DNA of 64,000 bases from Haloarcula pellucida (GTDB lineage: Archaea; Halobacteriota; Halobacteria; Halobacteriales; Haloarculaceae), in the NCBI RefSeq assembly GCF_014647235.1, contig NZ_BMOU01000001.1, positions 972,262-1,036,261 on the forward strand, written 5' to 3'. Under the pieces are notes generated by a model. It was not told the origin of the DNA, made no database searches, and was given only the letters and a program-made list of their open reading frames with translations. The first letter of the stretch is position 1, and every line of letters starts with the position of its first letter. Below, in pieces: positions 49,482 to 57,627 of this stretch. The translations under genes were made by a program, and so were the position numbers.

Positions 49482-50966
49482 ATGGCGAACGATTCCGATC
49501 CTTTCTCCGAGAAACTCCGCGTTCCGGAGGCGCTGACCTTCGACGACGTACTGCTGCGACCGAAAGAATCCCGCGTCGAACCCGACGAGGCCGATACGAC
49601 GACACGCGTCTCGAAGAGCGTCCAGGTGAACGTCCCCGTGCTGACCGCCGCGATGGACACCGTCACGGAGAGCGACATGGCGATCGCCATGGCTCGACAG
49701 GGTGGTCTCGGCGTCCTCCACCGCAACATGGACGCCGACCAGATGGCCGCCGAAATCGAACGTGTCAAGCGCGCCGACGAACTCATCATCCGCGACGTCG
49801 TCACCGCGAGCCCCGAACAGACGGTCAGTGAAGTCGACGAGATGATGGACCGGAGCGGCGTCTCCGGCGCCCCCGTCGTCGACGACGAGAGCGGCGAAGT
49901 ACTCGGTATCATCTCCGGGACCGACATCCGTCCGTACCTCGAAGTCGGCGAGTCCGACGCCGTCACCGAGGCCATGACCGACGAAGTCGTCACGGCCCCC
50001 GAGGACGTCACCCCCCGGGAAGCGCTCGAACTGATGTACGACCACAAGATAGAGCGCGTCCCCATCGTGGACGACGAGAACCGCCTCGTCGGCCTCGTGA
50101 CGATGAAGGGCGTCCTCCAGCGCCGCGAGTACGACGAGGCCGCCCGCGACGAGAACGGCAAGCTGCGCGTCGGGGCAGCCGTCGGCCCGTTCGAAGTCGA
50201 CCGCGCACAGACCGCCGACGACGCTGGCGCGGACATCCTCTTCATCGACTGCGCTCACGCGCACAACGCGAACGTCATCGACAGCGCCCGCGAAATCAAG
50301 GCCGAGGTCGGTGCCGACGTCGTCGTCGGCAACATCGGCACCCGAGAGGCCGCCGAGGCCGTCGTCGACTTCGCCGACGGCGTGAAGGTCGGTATCGGCC
50401 CCGGCTCTATCTGTACGACGCGCGTGGTCACTGGCTCTGGAATGCCCCAGATTACGGCCGTCGCACAGGTCGCAGACGTCGCCAGCCAGCACGACGTCCC
50501 GGTCATCGCCGACGGCGGGATTCGCTACTCCGGTGACGCGATCAAGGCTATCGCGGCCGGTGCGGACGCCGTGATGCTCGGGTCGTACTTCGCCGGCACC
50601 GACGAGGCACCGGGCCGGGTCATCACGATGAACGGTAAGAAGTACAAGCAGTACCGGGGCATGGGCAGCGTCGGCGCGATGAACGAGGGCGGCGGCGAGC
50701 GCTACCTCAAAGAAGAGGACGAAAACGAGGAGTACGTCCCCGAGGGCGTCGAGGCAGCGACGCCGTACAAGGGGTCGCTCGCCTCCGAACTCCACCAACT
50801 CGTCGGCGGGATGCAGTCCGGGATGGGCTACGTCGGTGCCGAGACGATTCCGGAGTTCAAAGAGCGCTCGGAGTTCGTCCGCGTCTCTGCGGCCGGCCAG
50901 CAGGAGAGCCACCCCCACGACGTGATGATTACGGACGAAGCGCCGAACTACAGTCCCGACAACTGA
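49482..50966 (+). CDS. guaB: Inosine-5'-monophosphate dehydrogenase
   Basis: The 494-residue enzyme oxidises IMP to XMP, the committed step to GMP. The TIM barrel is split by two CBS domains (about 104-215). The catalytic loop is [13 protein letters not shown] with Cys311, and the flap and IMP sites include [23 protein letters not shown] and [15 protein letters not shown] 49482 gives the conserved short acidic N-terminus and a near-leaderless transcript. Downstream is palindromic repeat copy B. Confidence 0.96.
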   Translation: MANDSDPFSEKLRVPEALTFDDVLLRPKESRVEPDEADTTTRVSKSVQVNVPVLTAAMDTVTESDMAIAMARQGGLGVLHRNMDADQMAAEIERVKRADELIIRDVVTASPEQTVSEVDEMMDRSGVSGAPVVDDESGEVLGIISGTDIRPYLEVGESDAVTEAMTDEVVTAPEDVTPREALELMYDHKIERVPIVDDENRLVGLVTMKGVLQRREYDEAARDENGKLRVGAAVGPFEVDRAQTADDAGADILFIDCAHAHNANVIDSAREIKAEVGADVVVGNIGTREAAEAVVDFADGVKVGIGPGSICTTRVVTGSGMPQITAVAQVADVASQHDVPVIADGGIRYSGDAIKAIAAGADAVMLGSYFAGTDEAPGRVITMNGKKYKQYRGMGSVGAMNEGGGERYLKEEDENEEYVPEGVEAATPYKGSLASELHQLVGGMQSGMGYVGAETIPEFKERSEFVRVSAAGQQESHPHDVMITDEAPNYSPDN

Positions 50967-51051
50967 CTCGGCGCTCAGCCTCCGATCGAGACCGGGTCCG
51001 TTTGTTCGCCGGCGGGGTCCGTTACGAGCACGCGTCCGGCGTCGACGGCTC

Positions 51052-51131
51052 ATACTGGTGGCTGTAACAAACTGGAGTAATTCGCCACCCCGGGGTGGCG
51101 AATATCTGTACGAACTTACAGCCACCAGTAT
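51052..51131. repeat. Palindromic MITE-like element, family 2, copy B
   Basis: The ends are ATACTGGTGGCTGTAA (51052-51067) and its complement TTACAGCCACCAGTAT (51116-51131), with the same perfect 22-bp centre as copy A (51081-51102). It lies between convergent guaB and a small minus gene. The last base overlaps the stop of the minus gene, exactly as in copy A. The inner arms are diverged between copies while the tips and centre are conserved. Confidence 0.87.
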
Positions 51132-51355
51132 CAGTCGTAGTAGTCGTCGTCGAGCGGTAGGTCCACGTCGACGCCGCGTACCGACTCCACCGACGCGGAC
51201 AGTGCCAGCGTGTCGCTACACTCTGGACACACTGTCGCGACGTCGACGTACAGTGTGCCATCTCGTTCGTAGATGTCGAGTACGTCCGCGTCGGCGGGAT
51301 AGAGGTACTCGGCCGACACCTCGTGTTCGTGGTCGCTGGCATACTCCTCGGACAT
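51131..51355 (-). CDS. Small acidic protein with a CPEC motif
   Basis: From ATG 51355 the product is 74 residues, very acidic, with beta segments YLYPADADVLDIYERDGTLYVDV and a single CPEC (about 46-49), then LPLDDDYYD. A second ATG at 51367 is possible; an AAATATC box at about 51385-51391 fits the shorter form. The stop codon touches the terminal repeat of element copy B. Function unknown. Confidence 0.6.
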   Translation of the reverse strand: MSEEYASDHEHEVSAEYLYPADADVLDIYERDGTLYVDVATVCPECSDTLALSASVESVRGVDVDLPLDDDYYD

Positions 51356-51454
51356 ACACGGTGCCATACACCGGCCACGACATAGATATTTGCGGCGAGA
51401 CCCGAGGCGACATCGAACGCAACATACTCCCCAGTCGGTTCGTTACTGGGGGCC

Positions 51455-51892
51455 ATGCTCCCCTATGAGTGTTACGTCGGCGGGAACGCGGCGTTGGGTG
51501 ACCAGGCACGCGCAGTCCGCCGTGCCGTCTTCATCGAGGAGCAAGGCGTCTCCGAGGCCGAGGAGATGGACGACAAGGACGACGAAGCGACCCACGTCGT
51601 CGTCACCGACGGCGACGACCCAGTCGCGACCGCCCGCTTCCGGTTCGTCGACGAGACGACCGCTCGGATCGAACGGGTCGCCGTTCTCGAATCCTACCGT
51701 GGTGAGGGACTGGGAGTCCGCGTGATGGACGCCGCCGAGACCACGGCCCGGGAACAGGGCGCGACGTCGGCGTTCCTGCACGGGCAGTCGCGCGTCGAGG
51801 GGTTCTACGAGAAACTCGGCTACGAGGCCGAGGGAGAGACGTTCGAAGAGGCAGGGATTCCTCACGTCGAGATGGGCAAGCCGCTGGAGTGA
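51455..51892 (+). CDS. GNAT family N-acetyltransferase (ElaA-like)
   Basis: The 145-residue enzyme has the GNAT acetyl-CoA signature ERVAVLESYRGEGLGVRVMD (about 69-88), with the Q/RxxGxG/A loop as RGEGLG. The N-terminal segment AVRRAVFIEEQGVSEAEEMD and the C-terminal HGQSRVEGFYEKLGYEAEG are typical of ElaA/YitF-like members. The substrate is unknown. It is followed on the other strand by a micropeptide frame and tRNA-Lys. Confidence 0.88.
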   Translation: MLPYECYVGGNAALGDQARAVRRAVFIEEQGVSEAEEMDDKDDEATHVVVTDGDDPVATARFRFVDETTARIERVAVLESYRGEGLGVRVMDAAETTAREQGATSAFLHGQSRVEGFYEKLGYEAEGETFEEAGIPHVEMGKPLE

Positions 51893-51904
51893 GCACGGTC
51901 GGTG

Positions 51905-51979
51905 CTACTTGCGGCCGACAACGAGGTAGACGACGAGCAACTCTATCGCACCGGGGAGTTGCAACAGTGGGAGGGACAT
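51905..51979 (-). CDS. 24-residue hydrophobic micropeptide
   Basis: ATG 51979 to TAG 51905 encodes MSLPLLQLPGAIELLVVYLV and four more residues (VGRK). The pattern of a short hydrophobic helix after LPG resembles the start of haloarchaeal TatA proteins (LPGGPE..LI), so this may be a truncated TatA-like gene or a true micropeptide. An AAACATTTG box lies about 30 nt upstream. It is downstream of tRNA-Lys on the same strand. Confidence 0.35.
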   Translation of the reverse strand: MSLPLLQLPGAIELLVVYLVVGRK

Positions 51980-52093
51980 ACGGGATTCCACTCGGGACAC
52001 CGACAAATGTTTTCGGGTGCCGGGAAGCCGGACGGGTCGGGTCGGCAGGGACGAGACACCCGCCGCTCACGCGTTTGGTTCGGTACAGGAAAG

Positions 52094-52167
52094 CGGGCCG
52101 GAAGGGATTTGAACCCTCGACCGACGGCTTAAGAGGCCGTCGCTCTGCCAGACTGAGCTACCGGCCC
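52094..52167 (-). tRNA. tRNA-Lys (CTT)
   Basis: The acceptor arms GGGCCGG (5' end at 52167) and CCGGCCC pair, with discriminator G. The D-arm is GCTCAGTCTGGCAGAGC, the anticodon stem ACGGC/GCCGT closes the loop CTCTTAA (anticodon CTT), and the T-arm reads GAGGGTTCAAATCCCTT. It is intronless and CCA is not encoded. A strong promoter (TCGAAAGG, then GTATTTAC) lies about 35 nt upstream. Confidence 0.96.
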
Positions 52168-52300
52168 TGTCTGCACTCATTGGTTGCGGAGGCCCTTGTA
52201 AATACGTTTCCTTTCGAATCGGCGGACGTCACCGGCCTGCAAGCAGGGCGCGGCCGCCAGACCCGAGACGCGGACCAGCGCTCTCACCGAGACGGTGTGA

Positions 52301-52306
52301 TATAAG
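52301..52306 (+). promoter_or_regulatory. TATA box of the RCK-DHH gene
   Basis: TATAAG within TGATATAAGTAC is centred about 28 nt before ATG 52332, the spacing of leaderless haloarchaeal transcripts. It therefore decides between the three in-frame ATG codons (52332, 52356, 52365) in favour of the first. Confidence 0.65.
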
Positions 52307-52331
52307 TACGTGCCGTCCACACTCACACGCA

Positions 52332-53792
52332 ATGAGTGCAGCCAGCGGCATCACGATGGCCTCAATGTCTACATACGCCATTCTGGGGTGTGGAAGCGTG
52401 GGCCACGCCGTGGCGGAGGAACTCGTCGACGAGGGAAAAGACGTCCTCATCCTCGATGCCGACGAGGGACGCGTCGAAGCTCTGCGAGACCAGGACCTCA
52501 ACGCCCAGCAGGCGGACATCGCCGAGCAACACGTCGTCGAGACGGTCCGAGAGCGCGACGTCGTTCTCATCATGTCCCCGGACGTAAACGCCAACGCCGA
52601 GGCGGTCAAGAACATCCGAGCGGCGGACGGCGACCAGTTCATCGTCGCCCGGGCGGACGACCCCGTCTCGGCGGACGAACTCACCGAACTCGGGGCCGAC
52701 GTGGTCATCAACCCGTCGGCGGTCATCGCCGACTCGGCGCTTCGGGCACTTGAGACGGGCGAGTTGGAGTACAAAGCCTCGCAGTTGAGCGACGTCATCG
52801 ACGCCACCGAGGACCGGATGGCGATTCTCATCCACCGCTCGCCGGACCCGGACTCCATCGCCTCCGCGGCCGCACTGCGCGCTATCGCCGCGAGCCGTGA
52901 CGTCGAGGCCGACATCATCTACGAAGGCGAGATCGGCCATCAGGAGAACCGCGCGTTCGTGAACCTGCTGGGCATCGAACTCGATTCCAGACGATCTGTC
53001 TCGCTGGAGGACTACGACACGTTCGCACTGGTCGACGTCGCGAAAGGCGGCGAACCCGACATCGATTCGGTCGACATCGTCATCGACCACTACGAACACG
53101 ACCACGAGCACGACGCCGCGTTCTCCGACATCCGGCCGAACGTCTCGGCCACCTCGACCATCCTCACGAAGTACATCCAGGAACTGGACCTCACGCTCGA
53201 CCAGACCGTCGCGACGGCGTTGCTCTACGGCATCCGCGCCGAGACACTGGACTTCAAACGGGACACCACGCCGGCCGACCTGACGGCCGCGGCGTACCTC
53301 TACCCGTTCGCGGACCACGACACGCTCGAACAGGTCGAGTCGCCGTCGATGAGTCCGGAGACGCTCGACGTGCTGGCCGAGGCCATCCGGAACCGCGAAG
53401 TACAGGGGAGCCACCTCGTCTCGAACGCGGGGTTCATCCGCGACCGGGACGCCCTCTCACAGGCCGCACAGCACCTCCTCAACCTCGAAGGGATCACGAC
53501 GACGGCGGTGTTCGCCATCGCCGACGACACCATCTACCTCGCCGCTCGGTCGAAGGACATCCGGATGAACATCGGGAAAGTGCTCTCGGACGCCTTCGGC
53601 GACATGGGCGAGACAGCCGGGCACTCGACGGACGCGAGCGTCGAGATTCCGCTCGGTATCTTCACCGGACTGGACACGAGCGACGACAACCGCGATACTC
53701 TGCTGGAACTGACCGAAGAAGCCGTCAAGCGAAAACTGTTCGAAGCGATGGGCGTCGATAGTTCGAGCGGCGAAAGCTCGAACGGGAACTAG
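52332..53792 (+). CDS. RCK/TrkA-N domain fused to a DHH-family phosphoesterase
   Basis: The 486-residue protein has an N-terminal nucleotide-binding RCK domain (YAILGCGSVGHAVAEEL, about 15-31) and a DHH/NrnA-like phosphoesterase domain (about 160-480). Motifs are HRSPDPDSIASAAALRA, FALVDVAKGG and VIDHYEHDHEHD. The signature DHH triad reads Asp-His-Tyr, so one metal ligand appears altered. The DHHA1 region includes SHLVSNAGF and AARSKDIRMNIG. It probably cleaves cyclic dinucleotides or nano-RNA under nucleotide control. Its stop overlaps the opposing PRC gene at CTAG. Confidence 0.88.
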   Translation: MSAASGITMASMSTYAILGCGSVGHAVAEELVDEGKDVLILDADEGRVEALRDQDLNAQQADIAEQHVVETVRERDVVLIMSPDVNANAEAVKNIRAADGDQFIVARADDPVSADELTELGADVVINPSAVIADSALRALETGELEYKASQLSDVIDATEDRMAILIHRSPDPDSIASAAALRAIAASRDVEADIIYEGEIGHQENRAFVNLLGIELDSRRSVSLEDYDTFALVDVAKGGEPDIDSVDIVIDHYEHDHEHDAAFSDIRPNVSATSTILTKYIQELDLTLDQTVATALLYGIRAETLDFKRDTTPADLTAAAYLYPFADHDTLEQVESPSMSPETLDVLAEAIRNREVQGSHLVSNAGFIRDRDALSQAAQHLLNLEGITTTAVFAIADDTIYLAARSKDIRMNIGKVLSDAFGDMGETAGHSTDASVEIPLGIFTGLDTSDDNRDTLLELTEEAVKRKLFEAMGVDSSSGESSNGN

Positions 53793-54106
53793 GCGGGAAC
53801 CTCTTCTTCGTCTTCGTCCCCCTCGGCGTCCGGTTGTCGCAGACGCTCTACGATGTCGTTGACGATGACGACGTCGCCGACGGCCTGTACCCAGCGATAC
53901 GGGACGATGGCGCCGCGAGACGAGCGTGCGTCGGCACCGAACAGTTCGTTGTTGAGTTGGTGGAGGGCGAGACCCGTGACCGCCTCGTGGTCGAGGTCCA
54001 GACGGATGTCCTCGACCTCGCCGACGAACACACCGTTCTTCGAGTACACCTCTCTGCCGACGAGCGTCGTAATCTCCTGTGGAGCGCTCTTGTGGTCCAT
54101 ACTCAC
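53789..54106 (-). CDS. PRC-barrel domain protein
   Basis: The 105-residue protein has a PRC barrel: EITTLVGREVYSKNGVFVGEVEDIRLDLDHEAVTGLAL, then RGAIVPYRWVQAVGDVVIV, and an acidic tail. Stand-alone archaeal PRC-barrel proteins are linked to RNA maturation and, as CdpB proteins, to cell division. A GAAAG-TTTAAG promoter lies about 28 nt upstream. The stop shares CTAG (53789-53792) with the convergent RCK-DHH gene. Confidence 0.87.
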   Translation of the reverse strand: MSMDHKSAPQEITTLVGREVYSKNGVFVGEVEDIRLDLDHEAVTGLALHQLNNELFGADARSSRGAIVPYRWVQAVGDVVIVNDIVERLRQPDAEGDEDEEEVPA

Positions 54107-54315
54107 CTGCTGGGCCGGACGGGTCTTAAACTTTCATTGCGCGTCAGACGCTCGTCTGCGACCGAGGTGGCGCGGGCCGTGACGTCCCCGACGCGTCGAA
54201 CGCCGCCGTATCCGCTCTCAGAGGTGATCGGTTCTGGGACGGTCCTACAGCGGCCGGACAGACGAAGCGGAGACACTCGGGACGCTTTTCAGGAGACGAA
54301 CCTAACGGAGCCACG

Positions 54316-54747
54316 ATGCCGGAGGTATCCGCCAGTATCGACGTCCCAGCGCCGCCGAGCGTCGTCTGGAGAGTGTTGACCGACGTCGACGCCTACCCGC
54401 AGTGGAACACGCTGCTGTCGGTCGACGGCGAGTTCGCCGTCGGGGAGGCCGTCGCGGCGCGACTCTCGGTGCCCGGACTGCCGACAGTATCGTTCAGCCC
54501 GGAGATTACGGTCATCGAGCCAGCACGTGAGCTACGCTGGCGGTCACGTCTCTTCGGGTACGACGCCGAACACAGTTTCCTGCTCGTACCGCAAAACGAC
54601 GGGACTACCCGGTTCGTCCAACACGAGACTATCGACGGACCGTTCGCCGGTCGCATCGTCGACCGCCTCGGTCGCCGGATGCGTCGCGGATTCGAGCAGA
54701 TGAATGTCGGGTTGCGCCGACGTGCCACCGAACTCACGGAGCGGTGA
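54316..54747 (+). CDS. SRPBCC (polyketide cyclase-like) family protein
   Basis: The 143-residue helix-grip protein starts VSASIDVPAPPSVVWRVLTDVDAYPQWN, has strands FVQHETIDGPFAGRI and a long terminal helix (MRRGFEQMNVGLRRRATELTE). The ligand is unknown. A second member of the family is at 19629-20060; the two share only the general pattern. It stands upstream of a thioredoxin gene. Confidence 0.87.
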   Translation: MPEVSASIDVPAPPSVVWRVLTDVDAYPQWNTLLSVDGEFAVGEAVAARLSVPGLPTVSFSPEITVIEPARELRWRSRLFGYDAEHSFLLVPQNDGTTRFVQHETIDGPFAGRIVDRLGRRMRRGFEQMNVGLRRRATELTER

Positions 54748-54814
54748 GTGCGGTCGTGTACGCCACCGACACACCGACAGAGCGGTTAAGCATCGTGGTT
54801 GCGTAACACGCGGC

Positions 54815-55162
54815 ATGGCGGACGCGAGCGAGACAGAGTCCACCGACACGCCGATACACGTCGAGAGCGAGGCGCACCTCGACGAACTGGTGGCGGACAC
54901 GTCGGTCCTCCTCGTCGACTTCTACGCGGACTGGTGTGGTCCCTGCAGGCTACTCGAACCGGCGATAGAGACCGTCGCCGCGGACACGTCGGCAGGCGTC
55001 GCAAAAATCGACGTCGACGAAGCACCGGCGCTCGCTCGCGAGTTCGGCGTCCGCGGCGTGCCGACCCTGCTGTTGCTTGCCGACGGTGATCCGGTCGAGC
55101 GACGGGTCGGTCTCGAAGACGAGACGACGCTCAGAACCCTCATCGACGAACACCGCCGGTAG
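54815..55162 (+). CDS. Thioredoxin family protein
   Basis: The 115-residue protein has the standard active site DFYADWCGPCRLLEPAI (Cys41 and Cys44) and the cis-Pro loop RGVPTLLLLADGD. A short acidic N-terminal extension (about 20 residues) precedes the fold. It is a cytosolic disulfide reductant. ATG 54815 has GGTTAAGC about 30 nt upstream; the longer frame back to 54704 overlaps the SRPBCC gene and lacks similarity. Confidence 0.93.
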   Translation: MADASETESTDTPIHVESEAHLDELVADTSVLLVDFYADWCGPCRLLEPAIETVAADTSAGVAKIDVDEAPALAREFGVRGVPTLLLLADGDPVERRVGLEDETTLRTLIDEHRR

Positions 55163-55524
55163 TGTCAGCACGCCCATACCGCGGTTTCAGTTCCGGACTC
55201 GTGAGGGGTACTCCGGGAACCACGGCCACCTGAGACGTGGTTGTCGTGCCGGAGACGGCGGACATCGAGTAACCGACTGACCTCGCGGTCGCTCCCGTCG
55301 TGGAAGACCTGTTGTGCTGGGGCATCGTCGCCCCGATACGCCCAGTGTACGCGGGTATTTCGGTGCGTCCGAATTCGTCGCCGGGTTACTCTTCGACACC
55401 GGCGTCGCGTACCGGGCCCCGGTCGTCACGGGAGGTCTCGCATCGGTTCCTGCCGCGCTACTGGTCGGACAGCGCAGCGCCTCTGTCCAGCCCGGGACAG
55501 AAGCGCCCGTGACGGGCGGCGAGT
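55163..55524. other. Gene-free region between convergent genes
   Basis: In this 362-nt gap I find no supported gene. Two overlapping plus frames (55300-55512 and 55314-55589) contain short hydrophobic stretches such as VAGLLFDTGVAYRAPVV but no start context or recognised family. They may be decayed coding sequence. Confidence 0.35.
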
Positions 55525-56064
55525 TCACCGACGGTCGACTTCGACGTCGAACGAACGGCGAAGCCGTTCGTACGTCTGGTCGTCGATAGCGTCCCTGACG
55601 AGCGTATAGACGCCGTAAATCTCGTGGTTGCGCGCGAGTGTAGCCACGTGGTCGAAGAATCGAAGCACGCGGTCCTCCCTCGCGTACAGCAGGAATACGT
55701 TCAGGTTGTCGAACACTAGCCACCCGCGGCCGGCCCCGAGTGAGTTCACCACGCGCGAGAGTCGCATACTGAGTCCCGTCAAGTCGTCCGGGACTACCGG
55801 GGCACTGGTCAACATCGGCCCGTCGTAGTCCACTTCCGACCCCGTTATCGGAATCTGTCCGACACGACTCAGGTCCGCACCGGCGTCGTCGAGGACGCTG
55901 GCGACGTCGTCCGGTGCCGTCGAAGACACCACGAGGAGGTTCGCGTAGGCACTCGGCGGCAGTTCCCTGAAGGGGGACTGCATCGTATCGAGCGACAGGA
56001 GCGCCTGTGCCCCCGGGTCGAGTCGTAACTCGCGGACACCGGTGGTGTCCCTGTTGCTGCTCAC
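55525..56064 (-). CDS. Orphan RecA-like/DUF7504-type protein
   Basis: The 179-residue protein looks like a reduced KaiC/RecA-like domain: ANLLVVSSTAPDDVASVLDDAG, a Walker-B-like GWLVFDNLNVFLLYARE and a C-terminal VYTLVRDAIDDQTYERLRRSFDVEVD. There is no Walker A, so ATP binding is doubtful. It resembles haloarchaeal signalling proteins (DUF7504, as I recall) that accompany taxis or two-component genes; none is adjacent. It is divergent from the DUF457 gene. Confidence 0.65.
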   Translation of the reverse strand: MSSNRDTTGVRELRLDPGAQALLSLDTMQSPFRELPPSAYANLLVVSSTAPDDVASVLDDAGADLSRVGQIPITGSEVDYDGPMLTSAPVVPDDLTGLSMRLSRVVNSLGAGRGWLVFDNLNVFLLYAREDRVLRFFDHVATLARNHEIYGVYTLVRDAIDDQTYERLRRSFDVEVDRR

Positions 56065-56219
56065 TGATGTCTCCCGCTTTCATCTGGTACTGGCACGTCC
56101 CCCAGCACCACGCTCGAACACATTCAACCCCACCTTGCAACTCAAATCTGCATGGTCGTATAAATACGTTCTGCACGACTCACCGCAACACTCATCCCGA
56201 TCGTGTCGTGAGTGAACGT

Positions 56220-56894
56220 ATGCCATCCCTGGTCGTCCACTACGCGTTTGTAGGGCTACTCGCGGCGACCGTACTCGGTGCGGCCTTCGACAGACGCTCG
56301 CTGTTGCTCTCGCTCGTCGTCGTCACGATTCCCGACGTCGATGCGTTCGTCGCGCTGTTCTCGCAGTTCGGCCACCGGACCGCGACGACGAACCTCGTCA
56401 TCCCGGCGATACTGGCGGGCGTGCTAGCTATCGACAGCTACGTCCGCGAGGAGTCGTACGTCCGCAGTCGATGGGGCGCCTACGGCGTGCGGGTCGCGTG
56501 GTTCTGCGTCGTCGTCTACGCGGTCGGACACGTGCTGTTCGACGCCGTCACCGGCGGCGCCAACCTTCTGTGGCCCATCCACGACGAGTTTTACGTCTTC
56601 AGGGGGAAACTCGAACTGTCGAGTCAGCGGGGCATCGTCCAGACGTTCGTCGACTGGAACACCGGTGGAGGTGCCAACGACGGGGGCGGCGGTCCGTCAC
56701 TCCAGTCCATCGGTAACACGAGCACCGTCCAGATGGACACCGGCGTCGACCCGACGCCGGGTCAGCGCGAACCGGAGAACGTCGACCGGATCTTCCCGGT
56801 CGCTCGCGGTGGCTGGCAACTGTACCTCCTCGTCACGGGGACGCTCGCGACCGCGGCCCGCTTCGTCTTCGGGCACGACCTCCCCGAGGAGTGA
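56220..56894 (+). CDS. DUF457 (YdjM-like) membrane metal-dependent hydrolase
   Basis: The 224-residue protein starts MPSLVVHYAFVGLLAATVLGA, with His7, has IPDVDAF (about 38-44) in a following helix and VGHVLFDAVTGG (about 102-113), the His/Asp pattern of the DUF457 hydrolase family. It has about four helices and a soluble loop. The substrate is unknown. A GTATAAATA box at 56158-56166 suggests a short leader; GTG 56208 in frame is an alternative start. Confidence 0.78.
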   Translation: MPSLVVHYAFVGLLAATVLGAAFDRRSLLLSLVVVTIPDVDAFVALFSQFGHRTATTNLVIPAILAGVLAIDSYVREESYVRSRWGAYGVRVAWFCVVVYAVGHVLFDAVTGGANLLWPIHDEFYVFRGKLELSSQRGIVQTFVDWNTGGGANDGGGGPSLQSIGNTSTVQMDTGVDPTPGQREPENVDRIFPVARGGWQLYLLVTGTLATAARFVFGHDLPEE

Positions 56895-56940
56895 CGCCCG
56901 TTTCGACTCTTTCATGTAGGCGGTGGCCCACCGGGCAGGC

Positions 56941-57627
56941 ATGGGATTCGAGGTGCATCGCCGACTCAGTGTCGCCGACGCCGTCACGCTCGTCAACGCC
57001 GTCGTCGGGTTCGCCGCCGGGGCCGTCGCCTTCGCCGACCTCCATCTGGCCGCCCGCCTCCTCCTCCTCTCGGTCATCGTCGACGCCTTAGACGGCATCG
57101 TCGCCCGCAGTAGCGACAGTTCGGAGGTCGGCCCGCTACTCGACTCGATAACCGACGTGGTCTCCTTCGGTGTCACGCCGAGTCTGTTCGTCTACGTCCT
57201 GCTGACCGACGCCTTCGGCGGTATCGAGGCCGGAACGCCCCTCGTCTTCGTCGGCCTCGTCCTCGTGGCGTCGCTGTACGCCGTCCTCTCGGTGGTCCGG
57301 ACCGCGTTCTACTCGACGTACTTCGACGCGCCCGACGAGCGGCCGGGGATGCCCAACTCGCTCGGTGCAATCGTCCTCGCGACGGCGTATCTGGCCGGCG
57401 TCACTGACCCCGTCGTCGTCGCCGCCGGCGTGGCCCTCCTCGCCGTCGCACAGGTCGCGCCGTTCGATTACCCTAAACCGGGCGTGAAGACCGTCGGACC
57501 GATGGGTGTGGTGCTGTTTGGCTCCGTCGTCGCACCGACGGCCCTCGGTCGGGCCGCGCCGAGACTCATGCTCGCCATCGCGCTCCTCTTTTTCGCGCTG
57601 GGCCCGCGGTACTACTGGCTCGACTGA
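56941..57627 (+). CDS. CDP-archaeol serine transferase (archaetidylserine synthase)
   Basis: The 228-residue membrane enzyme has the CDP-alcohol transferase motif DG-x2-AR-x7-G-x3-D-x3-D: DGIVARSSDSSEVG then PLLDSITD (about 52-73), and SFGVTPSLFVYVLL, typical of PssA. It should make archaetidylserine, precursor of archaetidylethanolamine. In Haloferax, PssA is required for archaeosortase processing of PGF-CTERM proteins; one substrate is at 7548-8591. Its 3' end overlaps the opposing hydrolase by 16 nt. Confidence 0.87.
   Translation: MGFEVHRRLSVADAVTLVNAVVGFAAGAVAFADLHLAARLLLLSVIVDALDGIVARSSDSSEVGPLLDSITDVVSFGVTPSLFVYVLLTDAFGGIEAGTPLVFVGLVLVASLYAVLSVVRTAFYSTYFDAPDERPGMPNSLGAIVLATAYLAGVTDPVVVAAGVALLAVAQVAPFDYPKPGVKTVGPMGVVLFGSVVAPTALGRAAPRLMLAIALLFFALGPRYYWLD

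Noticed and set aside
55314-55589. 91-codon plus frame with a hydrophobic stretch
   Set aside because: It runs into the convergent minus gene, lacks a start context and matches no family I know.
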